Assembly: GCF_030063365.1 (NCBI RefSeq)
Contig: NZ_JASISY010000002.1
Location: forward strand, 186,001 to 250,000
Direction: 5' to 3'
Length of the DNA: 64,000 bases
Source: Cryobacterium sp. PH29-G1
GTDB lineage: Bacteria; Actinomycetota; Actinomycetes; Actinomycetales; Microbacteriaceae
Positions 18,100 through 26,248 of the stretch are shown piece after piece (position 1 is the first letter of the stretch; each line of letters begins with the position of its first letter). A program made the translations under genes and the position numbers. The notes beneath the pieces are model-generated. The model saw nothing but the letters and a program-made list of their open reading frames with translations. It had not been told where the DNA came from and did not search any database.

Positions 18100-19092
18100 T
18101 CAGGCCCGGAGCAGGACCTTGCCCACCCGCCCGGCCGTATCGCTGGCCGTAACCGCTGTGCTGATGTCATCAAGGTTGAGAGTTGCCGCGACCGGCAAGG
18201 TCAGCGTTCCATCAAGAACGCGGCCCATCAGCTCCTGGAAAAGCTGCCCCTTGAGATTTGCGGGCATCTCGCGGCTGACGACGCTGCCCCAGAAGCCCCT
18301 GACCGTGGCCTGCTTGAAAATGACGTCGCCGGAGGCGAGCTGGAGAGTGGGTGATGCCATCGCACCGAAGACTACGAGGGTGCCGTTTGTCGCCAGAGTG
18401 GCTAGCACGTCACCCGCTGAGGTTCCGCCGACGGAATCGATGCCCACGTGGATGGGCGCGCCGCCGGTGATCTCGGCGACCTTGCCGCGCCAGTCGTCGG
18501 TATCGGTGGCGACGACGCGTTCAACGCCCTGAGCGCGGAGTTCTTCGACACCCGCCGTTCGACGGACCAGCCCGACGACATTGATGCCACGTGCCGCGCC
18601 CAGCTGGGCGACCATCCGGCCTACAGCGCCGTTGGCCGCGTTCTGGATTAGCCAGTCACCCTCGTGGAGGTTGAGTGAGTGCAGGAGGCTGATGGCGCTG
18701 AACGGCATGGACACCAGCTGCGCGGCTGATTCGTCGGTCAGCGCATCCGGCACCGGGATCAGGCCCGCCGCGTCGGCCACAAAGTACTCGGCCCAAACAC
18801 CGAACGTTCCGCCCGTGGCGACCCGTTGGCCGACCTTGAGCTGATCGACGCCGTTGCCGAGCGCATCGACGATACCGACGGCCTCGGTTCCGGCCAAGGC
18901 CGGCAGGTCGGGTTTGAAACCGTAGGTGCCACGAATAGTCCACAGATCATGGTTGTGAATGGCGGAGAGGAGCATGCGCACGCGAACCTGGCCGGGGCCG
19001 GGCTGCGGGAGGGGACGTTCCTCGACCCTGAGAACGACTCGAGGGTCGCCGAATTCATGATGGACGAGGGCACGCATCGTATCGTTCGTCAT
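18100..19092 (-). CDS. Zinc-type alcohol dehydrogenase-like / quinone oxidoreductase (MDR family)
   Basis: The 330-residue protein has a GroES-like N-terminal domain (LPQPGPGQVRVRMLLSAIHNHDLWTIRGTYG, LAGTEAVGIVDALG, GVWAEYF) and a Rossmann domain with NAANGAVGRMVAQLGAARG near residue 150. The Zn-ligand cysteines of classical alcohol dehydrogenases are absent, which favours the NADPH:quinone reductase or enoyl reductase branch. It is located three bases downstream of the ohr stop region on the same strand (stop of ohr at 19096, start here at 19092), so it is very probably co-transcribed with ohrR and ohr and may detoxify reactive carbonyls or quinones under peroxide stress. Confidence 0.8.
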   Translation of the reverse strand: MTNDTMRALVHHEFGDPRVVLRVEERPLPQPGPGQVRVRMLLSAIHNHDLWTIRGTYGFKPDLPALAGTEAVGIVDALGNGVDQLKVGQRVATGGTFGVWAEYFVADAAGLIPVPDALTDESAAQLVSMPFSAISLLHSLNLHEGDWLIQNAANGAVGRMVAQLGAARGINVVGLVRRTAGVEELRAQGVERVVATDTDDWRGKVAEITGGAPIHVGIDSVGGTSAGDVLATLATNGTLVVFGAMASPTLQLASGDVIFKQATVRGFWGSVVSREMPANLKGQLFQELMGRVLDGTLTLPVAATLNLDDISTAVTASDTAGRVGKVLLRA

Positions 19093-19095
19093 TGC

Positions 19096-19518
19096 CTAAT
19101 CCCCCGAAACCGTGATGATGACATCGATGTTGCCGCGAGTCGCGTTGGAGTACGGGCACACTTGGTGGGCCGCATCCGCGAGCGACTGCGCCTGGTCTGG
19201 CTCGATCCCGGGCAATACGACTTCCAGCAGTACGGAGAGCTGATAGCCGCCCTCGCCGTTCGAACTGATCTGCACCTGGCTGCCGACCGAGGAGTCTGAG
19301 AGCTTCACTTTCTGGCTGCGGGCAACGGATTGCAGAGCCGAGTGGAAGCACGCGGCGTACCCGGCAGCGAAGAGCTGTTCAGGATTCGTGCCGATGCCTG
19401 AGCCTCCCATCTCTTTTGGGACGGCCAGGTCGAGAGCGAACGAGTCGTCACTGGTGGCGACCCGCCCATCCCGGCCAGCGCCCGTTGAGAGTGCTTCTGC
19501 GGTGTAGAGAGCTGTCAT
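19096..19518 (-). CDS. ohr: Organic hydroperoxide resistance protein
   Basis: Ohr reduces organic hydroperoxides to alcohols using a dithiol. The 140-residue length, the two reactive cysteines (Cys57 in GYAACFHSAL and Cys121 in VCPYSNATRGN), and the NPEQLFAAGYAAC motif are diagnostic. Lipoylated proteins are the usual reductant of the family. Its start at 19518 coincides with the last base of the ohrR stop codon, so translation is coupled to the regulator. The operon order ohrR-ohr-MDR dehydrogenase suggests joint induction by organic peroxide. Confidence 0.95.
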   Translation of the reverse strand: MTALYTAEALSTGAGRDGRVATSDDSFALDLAVPKEMGGSGIGTNPEQLFAAGYAACFHSALQSVARSQKVKLSDSSVGSQVQISSNGEGGYQLSVLLEVVLPGIEPDQAQSLADAAHQVCPYSNATRGNIDVIITVSGD

Positions 19519-19991
19519 CAGTGTGTTTCTGCTTTCGTTTCGGTGTCGTGGACCGTGTGCTGTGTGCTCACGGCATGCATCGTTTCGGTGAGGTGCTGGA
19601 GTGTTTTGATGAGCGCGGCGGCGGCTTGGCTGTCGGGCAGCCCCGTGCCGGCGGCGATCGTGGACGGGATGTGGGCCAGTTCGGTGCGGAGCTCACGACC
19701 GCGATCATCGATTGTCACGGTTACGACGCGCTCGTCGGTGTGACGGCGTTCGCGACGGACCAAGCCCGCATGCTCCATCCGGCGAAGCAACGGTGAGAGA
19801 GTGCCAGAATCCAGTTGCAGATGCTCGCCCAGCGAGGAAACCGTCTGGTCTCCCTCGATCCACAGCGTCACCAGCACGAGGTATTGCGGATACGTCAGCT
19901 TCCATGGTTCGAGCAGGGAACGGTACGCCTGTGTCGTGGCGCGAGCAGCGGCGTACAGGGAGAAACAAACCATTTCATCGGTTACGGACAT
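19518..19991 (-). CDS. ohrR: MarR-family organic peroxide sensor OhrR
   Basis: A 157-residue winged-helix repressor of the MarR family. The N-terminal CFSLYAAARATTQAYR contains the single redox-sensing cysteine (Cys9) at the position conserved in OhrR, and YPQYLVLVTLW, SLGEHLQLDSGTLSPLLRRME and RRHTDERVVTVTI are typical of this subgroup. Oxidation of that Cys by organic peroxide normally releases the DNA and induces ohr. A matching operator-like inverted repeat is found 11 bases upstream of the start. The gene overlaps ohr and is autoregulated by inference. Confidence 0.9.
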   Translation of the reverse strand: MSVTDEMVCFSLYAAARATTQAYRSLLEPWKLTYPQYLVLVTLWIEGDQTVSSLGEHLQLDSGTLSPLLRRMEHAGLVRRERRHTDERVVTVTIDDRGRELRTELAHIPSTIAAGTGLPDSQAAAALIKTLQHLTETMHAVSTQHTVHDTETKAETH

Positions 19992-20001
19992 AAGAGAATG
20001 A

Positions 20002-20026
20002 TTGCACGCAATTTAGTTGTGCGCAA
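20002..20026. promoter_or_regulatory. Probable OhrR operator
   Basis: Imperfect palindrome with arms TTGCACGCAA (20002-20011) and TTGTGCGCAA (20017-20026), which match at 8 of 10 positions when inverted, around an AT-rich centre. It lies 11 bases upstream of the ohrR start, where autoregulatory OhrR operators of similar layout occur in other bacteria. Confidence 0.65.
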
Positions 20027-20094
20027 CCTAGTGCCGTTGAAACCGGCGCTCTTTTGCGGTGGACGACCGCATTCCGCGTGACGACGCCGAGGAG

Positions 20095-20925
20095 CTACCG
20101 CGCACTGGCCGCGACGCGCTTGCGGTTTCGCAGAGAATGAAGGCCGAACAGCAGCGCCAGGGCAAGCGCTGCGGCGAGAACGAACCAGAGATCGCTGATC
20201 GCGGACGTCTGAGTGGTCACCCACGATTCGGCGCGATACTGCGCGCCGATCGTGAAGAAACCGCCCAGGGACGCCGTACCGTCACTGGCCAGCAATAAAA
20301 TGCCCACGCCGACGGACAACAGGCCCGAGACGATCATCACCCACGTGTTCCGGTAGCGACCGATCTGCACTGCACGTGGACGTGCCAACGCGCGCCAACG
20401 ACCGCCCGTTCGCTGCCAAAGTGCGGCCAGTACGAAGAGTGGAATAACCATTCCCACGCCGTACAGCGCGAGCATGATTCCGCCGTAGACGGGACTACCG
20501 CCAAGGGCTGCCACCATCAAAACCGACCCGAGAACCGGTCCGGCGCAAACTCCGGCTACCGCGTACACGGTCCCCAGCACGAAGACCGACACGGCCGAGG
20601 TTCGGTCGGCGGCGCTCTCGGTGCGTGACAGGCCGGGAATAGGCACGCCGAGCAGCTGAACAAGGCCGGCGAGGATCACCACGAGAGCTGCAGTGGTGAC
20701 CAGTACACCGCGATGCTCACTGACCAGTGATCCGAGCGCTCCGGAGAACACCCCGAGTGGTACCAGGGCGGTGATCAAGCCCAGGTAGAAGATTCCGGTG
20801 CGGCCGATGAGCTTTGCGGGAGAACCGAATGCATACGAGAAAAAGGCCGGCAGGAGCATTACCGAGCACGGGCTCAGTAGGGAAATGACGCCGCCGAGCA
20901 GCGCGCCGGTGAAACCGAGATCCAC
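20095..20925 (-). CDS. ccdA: CcdA-family thiol-disulfide transport protein
   Basis: The 276-residue protein has six to seven membrane segments and the two membrane-embedded cysteines that carry electrons across the membrane in CcdA/DsbD proteins: Cys20 in SLLSPCSVMLLPAF and Cys127 in AVAGVCAGPVLGSVL. It passes reducing equivalents from cytoplasmic thioredoxin to extracytoplasmic thiol proteins. The start is two bases after the stop of the DsbA-like gene, so the pair forms one operon, and the DsbA-like protein is its likely partner. A seventh segment near residues 247-267 and a basic C-terminus extend beyond the minimal CcdA. Confidence 0.85.
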   Translation of the reverse strand: MDLGFTGALLGGVISLLSPCSVMLLPAFFSYAFGSPAKLIGRTGIFYLGLITALVPLGVFSGALGSLVSEHRGVLVTTAALVVILAGLVQLLGVPIPGLSRTESAADRTSAVSVFVLGTVYAVAGVCAGPVLGSVLMVAALGGSPVYGGIMLALYGVGMVIPLFVLAALWQRTGGRWRALARPRAVQIGRYRNTWVMIVSGLLSVGVGILLLASDGTASLGGFFTIGAQYRAESWVTTQTSAISDLWFVLAAALALALLFGLHSLRNRKRVAASAR

Positions 20926-20927
20926 GA

Positions 20928-21698
20928 TCAGTGCCCCGCGGCCAGGGCGATCTCGTCGTCGATAACCTGGCGGAACGCCTCGAGCGGCTGCGCGCCGAGC
21001 ACCGGAGTGGTACCGATCATGAAGATCGGCGTAGATGTGGCGCCGATCTGTTGTGCCTGGCTGGCATCCACCTGCACGGCTGCACGATGCACCGGATCAT
21101 CCAGATCGCGTTCGAAGGCCGCCAGATCGGGAACCTTGGCTTGCTCAGCAAATTCCATCAGCGTCGCGCGATCGATGGCGAGGTGTCCGCGCTCGGGTGC
21201 GGCGGCGAACACCGCGGAATGGTATTGCCAGAAGCGCCCCTGTGCGCCGGCCGCCCGGGCGGCAACTGCGGCTTGCACGGACTCGTCACCGAACACCGGC
21301 AGATCGCGCCACTCGTAGCGCAGCAGGCCGGAGTCGACGTACTCCGTCATCAGGTCGGGCATCGTGTCCCGGGCGAAAATACCGCAAAAGGGGCAACGAT
21401 AGTCCGCGTATTCGATCATCACCACAGGAGCGTCCACAGCGCCAATCGCGGTCACGTCGCCCTCGAGGCGACGCGCGAGGCCAAGATCATCTACGGATGG
21501 TGCCGATTCCTCCGCCGTGGAGGAATCGGTTGAGCCGGGCGTCGACGTCGTATCGGCGTCGGTCATCGTGTCCCACAGAGCGACGACGAGTAGCAGAATG
21601 ACTATTGCGACTCCGGCTATGCCCCAGATCAACCGTCGCGACCGTGCACGACCAATCGTTGGTCGAGTGCGTTCGGTTCCGGGCATCAACTCTCTCAT
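20928..21698 (-). CDS. Membrane-anchored DsbA-family thioredoxin-fold protein
   Basis: The 256-residue protein has a basic N-terminus, one signal-anchor helix (RLIWGIAGVAIVILLLVVALW, about residues 22-42), a Thr/Ser-rich linker, and an extracytoplasmic DsbA domain with the active-site CPFC (Cys102, Cys105) and the cis-proline motif ATSTPIFMIG. It likely makes, breaks or isomerises disulfides in exported proteins, with CcdA next door supplying electrons. A second ATG at 21686 (MPGTERT) is possible. The gene is divergent from the CPxC membrane protein operon, with a twin dyad operator between, so BlaI control of both is likely. Confidence 0.85.
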   Translation of the reverse strand: MRELMPGTERTRPTIGRARSRRLIWGIAGVAIVILLLVVALWDTMTDADTTSTPGSTDSSTAEESAPSVDDLGLARRLEGDVTAIGAVDAPVVMIEYADYRCPFCGIFARDTMPDLMTEYVDSGLLRYEWRDLPVFGDESVQAAVAARAAGAQGRFWQYHSAVFAAAPERGHLAIDRATLMEFAEQAKVPDLAAFERDLDDPVHRAAVQVDASQAQQIGATSTPIFMIGTTPVLGAQPLEAFRQVIDDEIALAAGH

Positions 21699-21738
21699 TT
21701 CTCCTCAGTCGATGCTCCGAGCTAGGGCAGACCATCTA

Positions 21739-21770
21739 CTATGCAACATAGTCGACTATGTTGCATAGTA
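21739..21770. promoter_or_regulatory. Twin-dyad operator, probable BlaI-family binding site
   Basis: Two perfect 15-base dyads stand in tandem: ACTATGCAACATAGT (21739-21753) and ACTATGTTGCATAGT (21756-21770), separated by CG, so that the full 32 bases are also a perfect palindrome. The centres are 17 bases apart. The site lies between divergent operons and 22 bases before the start of the gene at 21792. BlaI/MecI/CopY repressors bind dyads of this size, and a blaI-like gene is in the right-hand operon. Confidence 0.75.
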
Positions 21771-21791
21771 ATAATCAGGCATAGTTGAACC

Positions 21792-22373
21792 ATGACGATT
21801 CTGACTCGCTCGATGGTGTCCCTGCGGCAGAGCGTAGTGCTCGCTGGTCAAGCGCTTCGGGCCTGGCGTGCCCGGCAGATATTGACGGCGATTGCCGCCA
21901 CCATTGTGGTCGGCCTGCTCATGGGCTTCGCCACGGTCCTGATCCCGAACCCGGTCTTCGCGCGTGAGATTCCGCCCGTGCCGTGGAATTACCCGGCTTG
22001 GATCCTGGCCTCCGTTTTGACAGGGCTGCTCTTCGCCACGTACGTGCGCCCGAACCCTCCGGCATCCGGTGACGACGCAGCACCCCAAACGGACGAAATT
22101 CTCCTGCCGGAGCCCCTCGAAGCCGAGGAGCGGCGGAGCAGCCGAATGGGAATTGCCGGGGGGTTTTTGGCCTGGTTCGCGGTGGGCTGCCCGGTCTGCA
22201 ACAAGCTGGCCTTGCTCGCGCTCGGATATACGGGCGCCATCACGTGGTTCGCCCCGATTCAGCCCTATCTGGCTCTCCTGGCGATCATTCTGTCCGGGCT
22301 TGCTTTGCTCTGGCGTCTGCGCGGACAAGTCGCCTGCCCCGCCACGAAACCACGCGAAGCGGTTCACGTATGA
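21792..22373 (+). CDS. Membrane protein with a CPVC motif, unknown function
   Basis: The 193-residue protein has about four hydrophobic segments (~29-50, ~68-84, ~120-133, ~146-174). A conserved-looking GCPVCNKLALLALGYTG (Cys133, Cys136) sits at the start of the third/fourth segments, resembling a redox or metal-binding pair at the membrane. Such small CPxC membrane proteins are found beside DsbA-like and CcdA genes in actinobacteria, but I cannot name a function. It heads an operon with blaI-like and M56 peptidase genes (ATGA overlap with the former) and lies directly downstream of the twin dyad. Confidence 0.65.
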   Translation: MTILTRSMVSLRQSVVLAGQALRAWRARQILTAIAATIVVGLLMGFATVLIPNPVFAREIPPVPWNYPAWILASVLTGLLFATYVRPNPPASGDDAAPQTDEILLPEPLEAEERRSSRMGIAGGFLAWFAVGCPVCNKLALLALGYTGAITWFAPIQPYLALLAIILSGLALLWRLRGQVACPATKPREAVHV

Positions 22374-22759
22374 GTGCATCTGGAATACCGAAGGCGTTCG
22401 AGCCGCTGCGTCTGGGGGCGCTCGAAAAACAGGTCATGGACGTACTGTGGGATCAGGGCCCATCAACCATTCGTTCCATCATCGAGAATTTGCCCAGTGA
22501 CCCGGCCTACACCACCATTGCGACCGTGCTGGGCAATCTGGAACGCAAAGAACTCGTGACACCCAAACGGGATCAACGATCCGTGCGCTACGCCTCCCGG
22601 CACACGCGCGAAGAACACGCGGCTCTACTCATGACGCACGCGCTGGCCGGCAGTAGTGACCACGCCGCATCCATGCTGCACTTCATCGACGCCATCTCAC
22701 CCAGCGATATCGAATTGCTGCGCACCTATCTTGGCGACCGAAACGCTCGGCACGCGTAG
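22370..22759 (+). CDS. BlaI/MecI/CopY-family winged-helix repressor
   Basis: The 129-residue protein has the family pattern LGALEKQVMDVLWDQGPSTIRSII (helix-turn-helix), TTIATVLGNLERKELVTPKRDQRSVRYASRH (recognition helix and wing), and a dimerising C-terminus. These repressors are inactivated by proteolysis (BlaI/MecI) or metal (CopY). The next gene, an M56 peptidase starting within this gene's stop codon, is the expected protease partner. The ATG at 22370 overlaps the previous stop; an open frame further upstream is out of the family. The likely targets are both operons flanking 21739-21770, linking the system to extracytoplasmic thiol chemistry rather than to a visible beta-lactamase. Confidence 0.85.
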   Translation: MSASGIPKAFEPLRLGALEKQVMDVLWDQGPSTIRSIIENLPSDPAYTTIATVLGNLERKELVTPKRDQRSVRYASRHTREEHAALLMTHALAGSSDHAASMLHFIDAISPSDIELLRTYLGDRNARHA

Positions 22760-23748
22760 TGAATGCCGTCGTCCTGGCCCTGCTCGTTACGATCGGCATC
22801 CTGACCTCTGCCGTTGCGGGCCCGTGGCTACTTCGACACTCCGCACCCGCGCTCGTGCACATTCCCCGGCTGGCCGCTCTCATTCTGACCACGAGCGTCG
22901 TCCTCTGGCTGCTGGCCGTTCTGGCCCTGGGCCCGATGACGGCCTGGATCATCTCGGGACCCGCCGTTCTTCCCGGTCAAGCCGCTGAGATCTGCCAGCG
23001 CTGCCTCGTTTCGGCCAACCCGCTTGGAGGGACATTCGTTCAAACGGGCGTACCAGCCGTGCTGCTTCTCGCGCTGCCCGCTCTCGCGGCGCTAACCGTG
23101 GTCGCCCGCGCTATGCAGCATTTACGGCGCCGGCGACGCATTTTACGAGGTCTGTTTAACGAGATCAGCGCGATAAGTACGCGTGGCACGATGGCTGGCT
23201 ATCCCGTGCTCCTGACGAATGGTCTGGAGCCGACAGCGTTCGCTCTCCCCCGAAAATGGGGCGGCATCGTGATCTCGACCGGGGCGCTCGCGTTGCTCAC
23301 ACCCGAAAAACGAGTTGCGGTGCTGGCCCACGAACGCGCACACCTGCGCCAGCACCATCACGGGATCATCGGGTGCATTGAATCCCTCGCGCACTCCCTG
23401 CGGTGGGTGCCCCTCGTCGCGGCCGCCGCCGATGCGCTGCCCCACTATCTCGAGATAGCCGCGGATGATGCTGCCCGCCGTCGTACCGGAACGACCGCGG
23501 TGGCCGGTGCCCTGCTCAAACTCGGCGATCCGCTCACGTCAGACGCACAGAAGAACCTGCCATCCAATGCGGGATTCCTGCTGCACGCAGCCGGTCCCCA
23601 GCGAATTCGTCACCTCGTCGCACCTGTTTCCGCGCGCGGCGGCGCAGGTCCGGCAATCGCTACGGTTGTGCAGCTGGCCGTCCTGGCTTCGATCAGCGGT
23701 GGGGTCGTGCTCCCGTATGTCACCGCTGCAGTTAACGGATGCACGTAG
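22759..23748 (+). CDS. M56-family (BlaR1/MecR1-like) membrane metallopeptidase
   Basis: The 329-residue protein has membrane segments near 5-22, 40-62, 98-116 and 300-325, and the gluzincin/M56 zinc motif HERAH (His191-His195) in VAVLAHERAHLRQHHHG. It has no C-terminal penicillin-binding sensor domain, unlike staphylococcal BlaR1, and so resembles the short BlaR of mycobacteria. It presumably cleaves or triggers cleavage of the upstream BlaI-like repressor in response to an envelope signal. Its GTG start overlaps the repressor's TAG stop. What it senses is unknown; the neighbourhood suggests cell-envelope or disulfide stress. Confidence 0.85.
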   Translation: MNAVVLALLVTIGILTSAVAGPWLLRHSAPALVHIPRLAALILTTSVVLWLLAVLALGPMTAWIISGPAVLPGQAAEICQRCLVSANPLGGTFVQTGVPAVLLLALPALAALTVVARAMQHLRRRRRILRGLFNEISAISTRGTMAGYPVLLTNGLEPTAFALPRKWGGIVISTGALALLTPEKRVAVLAHERAHLRQHHHGIIGCIESLAHSLRWVPLVAAAADALPHYLEIAADDAARRRTGTTAVAGALLKLGDPLTSDAQKNLPSNAGFLLHAAGPQRIRHLVAPVSARGGAGPAIATVVQLAVLASISGGVVLPYVTAAVNGCT

Positions 23749-23899
23749 CCGAGCGGGCGCAAACATTGGCTCTGCTGTCGGTCCCGTCCGGAGCCACGGT
23801 CGCGGCCAAGCACGGTGCATCCGCATTCGGGTTCTCCACCTCGTTCCCAGAGAGTGGTTGCTGCCTTACCGGCACGCCATCCACCTAGGTCAGGCCGCG

Positions 23900-24420
23900 T
23901 CAGGCGGCGCCGAGGGCCGACCTTCCGGCTTCCAACCGGGCCACCGGCACTCGGAACGGTGAGCACGAGACGTAGTCGAGTCCGACATCGTCAAAGAAGT
24001 GGATCGAGGCGGGATCGCCACCGTGCTCGCCACAGACGCCGAGGTGCAGGTCGGGACGGCTGCTTCGGCCTCGTTCGACCGCCGTGCGCACCAACTCACC
24101 GACACCCTCGGTGTCGAGGGACTCGAATGGGGACACTTACCGCCCCGACTGGTGAGATCGTCGAGGTCGATCAGGCCCTCGTCAGCCATGTGCACCGCAA
24201 TGCGGAACGCGGCCTCAGGGGTGCGCTTTCCAACTCGGGTCTGCAGCATCCAGAGTTTGCCACGCTCGATGGTGAACTCGATGTCACACATGTCGTGACA
24301 GTGGTCTTCGAGGGTGCGCATAGGTCGTTGAGACCGACGATGAACACCGTTTCCATCATTCCTGGCAAGGAAAACTTCGCGCCCGACCGAACCGAGACCA
24401 GGAGGGGATCTTCGGCCCCA
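23900..24420 (-). pseudogene. ppdK: Pyruvate, phosphate dikinase remnant: middle and C-terminal fragments
   Basis: Three pieces recognisable as pyruvate phosphate dikinase lie in order on the minus strand in changing frames. First, about 24413-24321, [20 protein letters not shown] followed by [11 protein letters not shown]. Second, about 24315-24150, [31 protein letters not shown] and [20 protein letters not shown]. Third, 24136-23900, [20 protein letters not shown] then [13 protein letters not shown] and [19 protein letters not shown], ending at TGA. Roughly 200 and 450 or more residues are deleted between them. The swivelling catalytic-His domain is gone, so the gene is dead. The matching N-terminal piece is on the opposite strand at 30443-30588. 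Confidence 0.8.
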
Positions 24421-24546
24421 CGCTGGCTTTAAACGCGAGGTTCGCTCAATCAATTCGGCCATTGATCGCCCCGGACGCTGCGCTAACCCTGCTCGATGTC
24501 CAGACCAGTGCCTCGGCCACTTCACCGGAGCGAATGGTGCAGTGGA

Positions 24547-24948
24547 TCACTCTGCGGGTGCTGGAACCGAAGTGCGGTAGGTGGTGCGCTTTTTCACGCT
24601 TCCGTCCGGGTTGTACACGATCCACTCCCCGACCTTGGTACCACGGTTATATTTCCCCTCGTCGAGGAGGTCGCCTGCGGCGGTCCACCGCTGCCACAGC
24701 CCATGCTTCTTTTCGTCGATAAAGGCACCTTTCTGCAGGAGGCCGCCGGTTGCGCGGTACCAGGTGGACGGTCCGGTGAGCGTGCCAGAGTCGTAGTTGA
24801 ACTCGGCACGCAGTCGCCCGTCGGCAACGTGGTGCAGCCACGGACCATGCCGTTCGCCGGCGACGTAGCTTCCAGTAACGACGCCGCCGTGCGGGTCGGG
24901 TTCCTCCCACTGGCCCGTCTTTAGGCCCTGTTCGTCAAGAAGATTCAT
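24547..24948 (-). CDS. MORN-variant (YwqK-like) repeat protein
   Basis: The 133-residue protein consists of repeated G-x-W units: LKTGQWEEPDPHGGVVTGSY, GERHGPWLHHV, GTLTGPSTWYR, KKHGLWQRWTAAGDLLDEGKY, TKVGEWIVYNPDGSVKKRTTY. This is the toxin-antitoxin YwqK-type/MORN-repeat variant, a beta-hairpin scaffold of unknown biochemical role. It has no signal peptide. No partner toxin is next to it. It lies inside the segment flanked by the two ppdK remnants. Confidence 0.7.
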   Translation of the reverse strand: MNLLDEQGLKTGQWEEPDPHGGVVTGSYVAGERHGPWLHHVADGRLRAEFNYDSGTLTGPSTWYRATGGLLQKGAFIDEKKHGLWQRWTAAGDLLDEGKYNRGTKVGEWIVYNPDGSVKKRTTYRTSVPAPAE

Positions 24949-25057
24949 TTGAGGCTCTCGTTGAGAATGTGGATGCCGCAGATGTCGTCACCCGTATACG
25001 TCACCCATATATTTAAGCTCCATCGCGCGCCACTGCGCAACTACACGGAGAACGAAT

Positions 25058-26248
25058 TCACATCTGGCCTGCAGATTCGCGGACCCGCAAACCCTCGCGC
25101 CAGACCGCTGCGCGCAGCGGCACTCCGGGGCGATAAGCGAGGTGCGAGATCGAGGGCGCGTTCAAAACCTGCAGGTCGGCTCGACCGCCGACGACGATCG
25201 AACCGACGGCATCCGTGCCCTGATCGCGGCCGAGCGACTGCGCCGCGCCCCGAGTTGCGGCCCAAACCGCCTCGGTGACGGTGAGGCCCATCTGCAGCAC
25301 CGCCGTCGCCACGCAAAACGGCATCGAGGTGGTGTACGAGGTACCGGGATTACAGTTTGTCGCCAGGGCGATCGTGACACCGGAGTTCAACAACCGCCGT
25401 GCCGGCGGAAAAGGCTGTCGGGTGGATAGGTCACACGCGGGCAGCAGGGTGGCCACCGTGCTGCCCGCAGCCAGGGCGTCGATATCGGTCGCTTCCAGGA
25501 AGTTGCAGTGGTCGACGCTGGAGGCGCCCAGTTCAGCGGCGAGTCGCACGCCGCCGCTGAATCCGAGCTGATTGCCGTGTACGCGCAATCCAAGCCCGGC
25601 CGCTCGGCCAGCCAAAAGAACTTCTCGAGTCTCCTCAACATCGAACGCTCCCTGCTCGCAAAAGGCGTCGATGAACTGCACGTACGGTCGCACCGCCGCG
25701 AGCATGGGGCCGGTCACCAAGTCGAGGTAGTCACGCCGGTCCACCCCAGTGGGCACCACATGGGCGCCGAGATAAGACACAACATCGGCCACCTGAGCGG
25801 CGACGCGGGCCGAGCGCCCCTCGCTCGCGATATCGAGTCCGTACCCGGTCTTGGTTTCGAGAAACGTGGTGCCCTGCAATGCCGCCTCGTAACGCAGTGC
25901 TCTGGCCGTGGCCACCAACTGCTCCTCCGTGGCGGTGCGGGTCGCCGCCACGGTCGTGTTGATGCCACCGGCCGCATAGGCCTGCCCGGCCATACGGGCC
26001 TCGAATTCCGCCGAACGGTCACCGCCGAAGACCAGGTGCGTGTGCGAATCGACCCAGCCGGGCAGAACGGCCCGACCACCAACATCCGTTCGCTGATCGG
26101 CCGCGGGAGCCTGATCGGCCGGGCCGATCCAGAGTATTCGGCCGCCACCGATCACGAGCGCAGCATCGTGGTGGCGCGCGTCGGGAGCGCTCGGCTCGGC
26201 GTTCGTGGTGAGTTCGCGAATGCCGGTAATGAGCTCGGTCGCGGTCAT
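25058..26248 (-). CDS. hutI: Imidazolonepropionase
   Basis: HutI hydrolyses 4-imidazolone-5-propionate to N-formimidoyl-L-glutamate in histidine degradation. The 396-residue protein has the amidohydrolase metal motif DSHTHLVFGG, then ETKTGYGLD, VHGNQLG and DHCNF. The segment that usually carries the metal-ligand Asp reads ALATNCNPGTSYTTSMPF, with Asn in place of Asp; whether this is a lineage feature or a weakening change is unclear. Its ATG overlaps the TAA of hutF, so the genes are coupled. Its product is the substrate of the neighbouring HutF deiminase. Confidence 0.9.
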   Translation of the reverse strand: MTATELITGIRELTTNAEPSAPDARHHDAALVIGGGRILWIGPADQAPAADQRTDVGGRAVLPGWVDSHTHLVFGGDRSAEFEARMAGQAYAAGGINTTVAATRTATEEQLVATARALRYEAALQGTTFLETKTGYGLDIASEGRSARVAAQVADVVSYLGAHVVPTGVDRRDYLDLVTGPMLAAVRPYVQFIDAFCEQGAFDVEETREVLLAGRAAGLGLRVHGNQLGFSGGVRLAAELGASSVDHCNFLEATDIDALAAGSTVATLLPACDLSTRQPFPPARRLLNSGVTIALATNCNPGTSYTTSMPFCVATAVLQMGLTVTEAVWAATRGAAQSLGRDQGTDAVGSIVVGGRADLQVLNAPSISHLAYRPGVPLRAAVWREGLRVRESAGQM

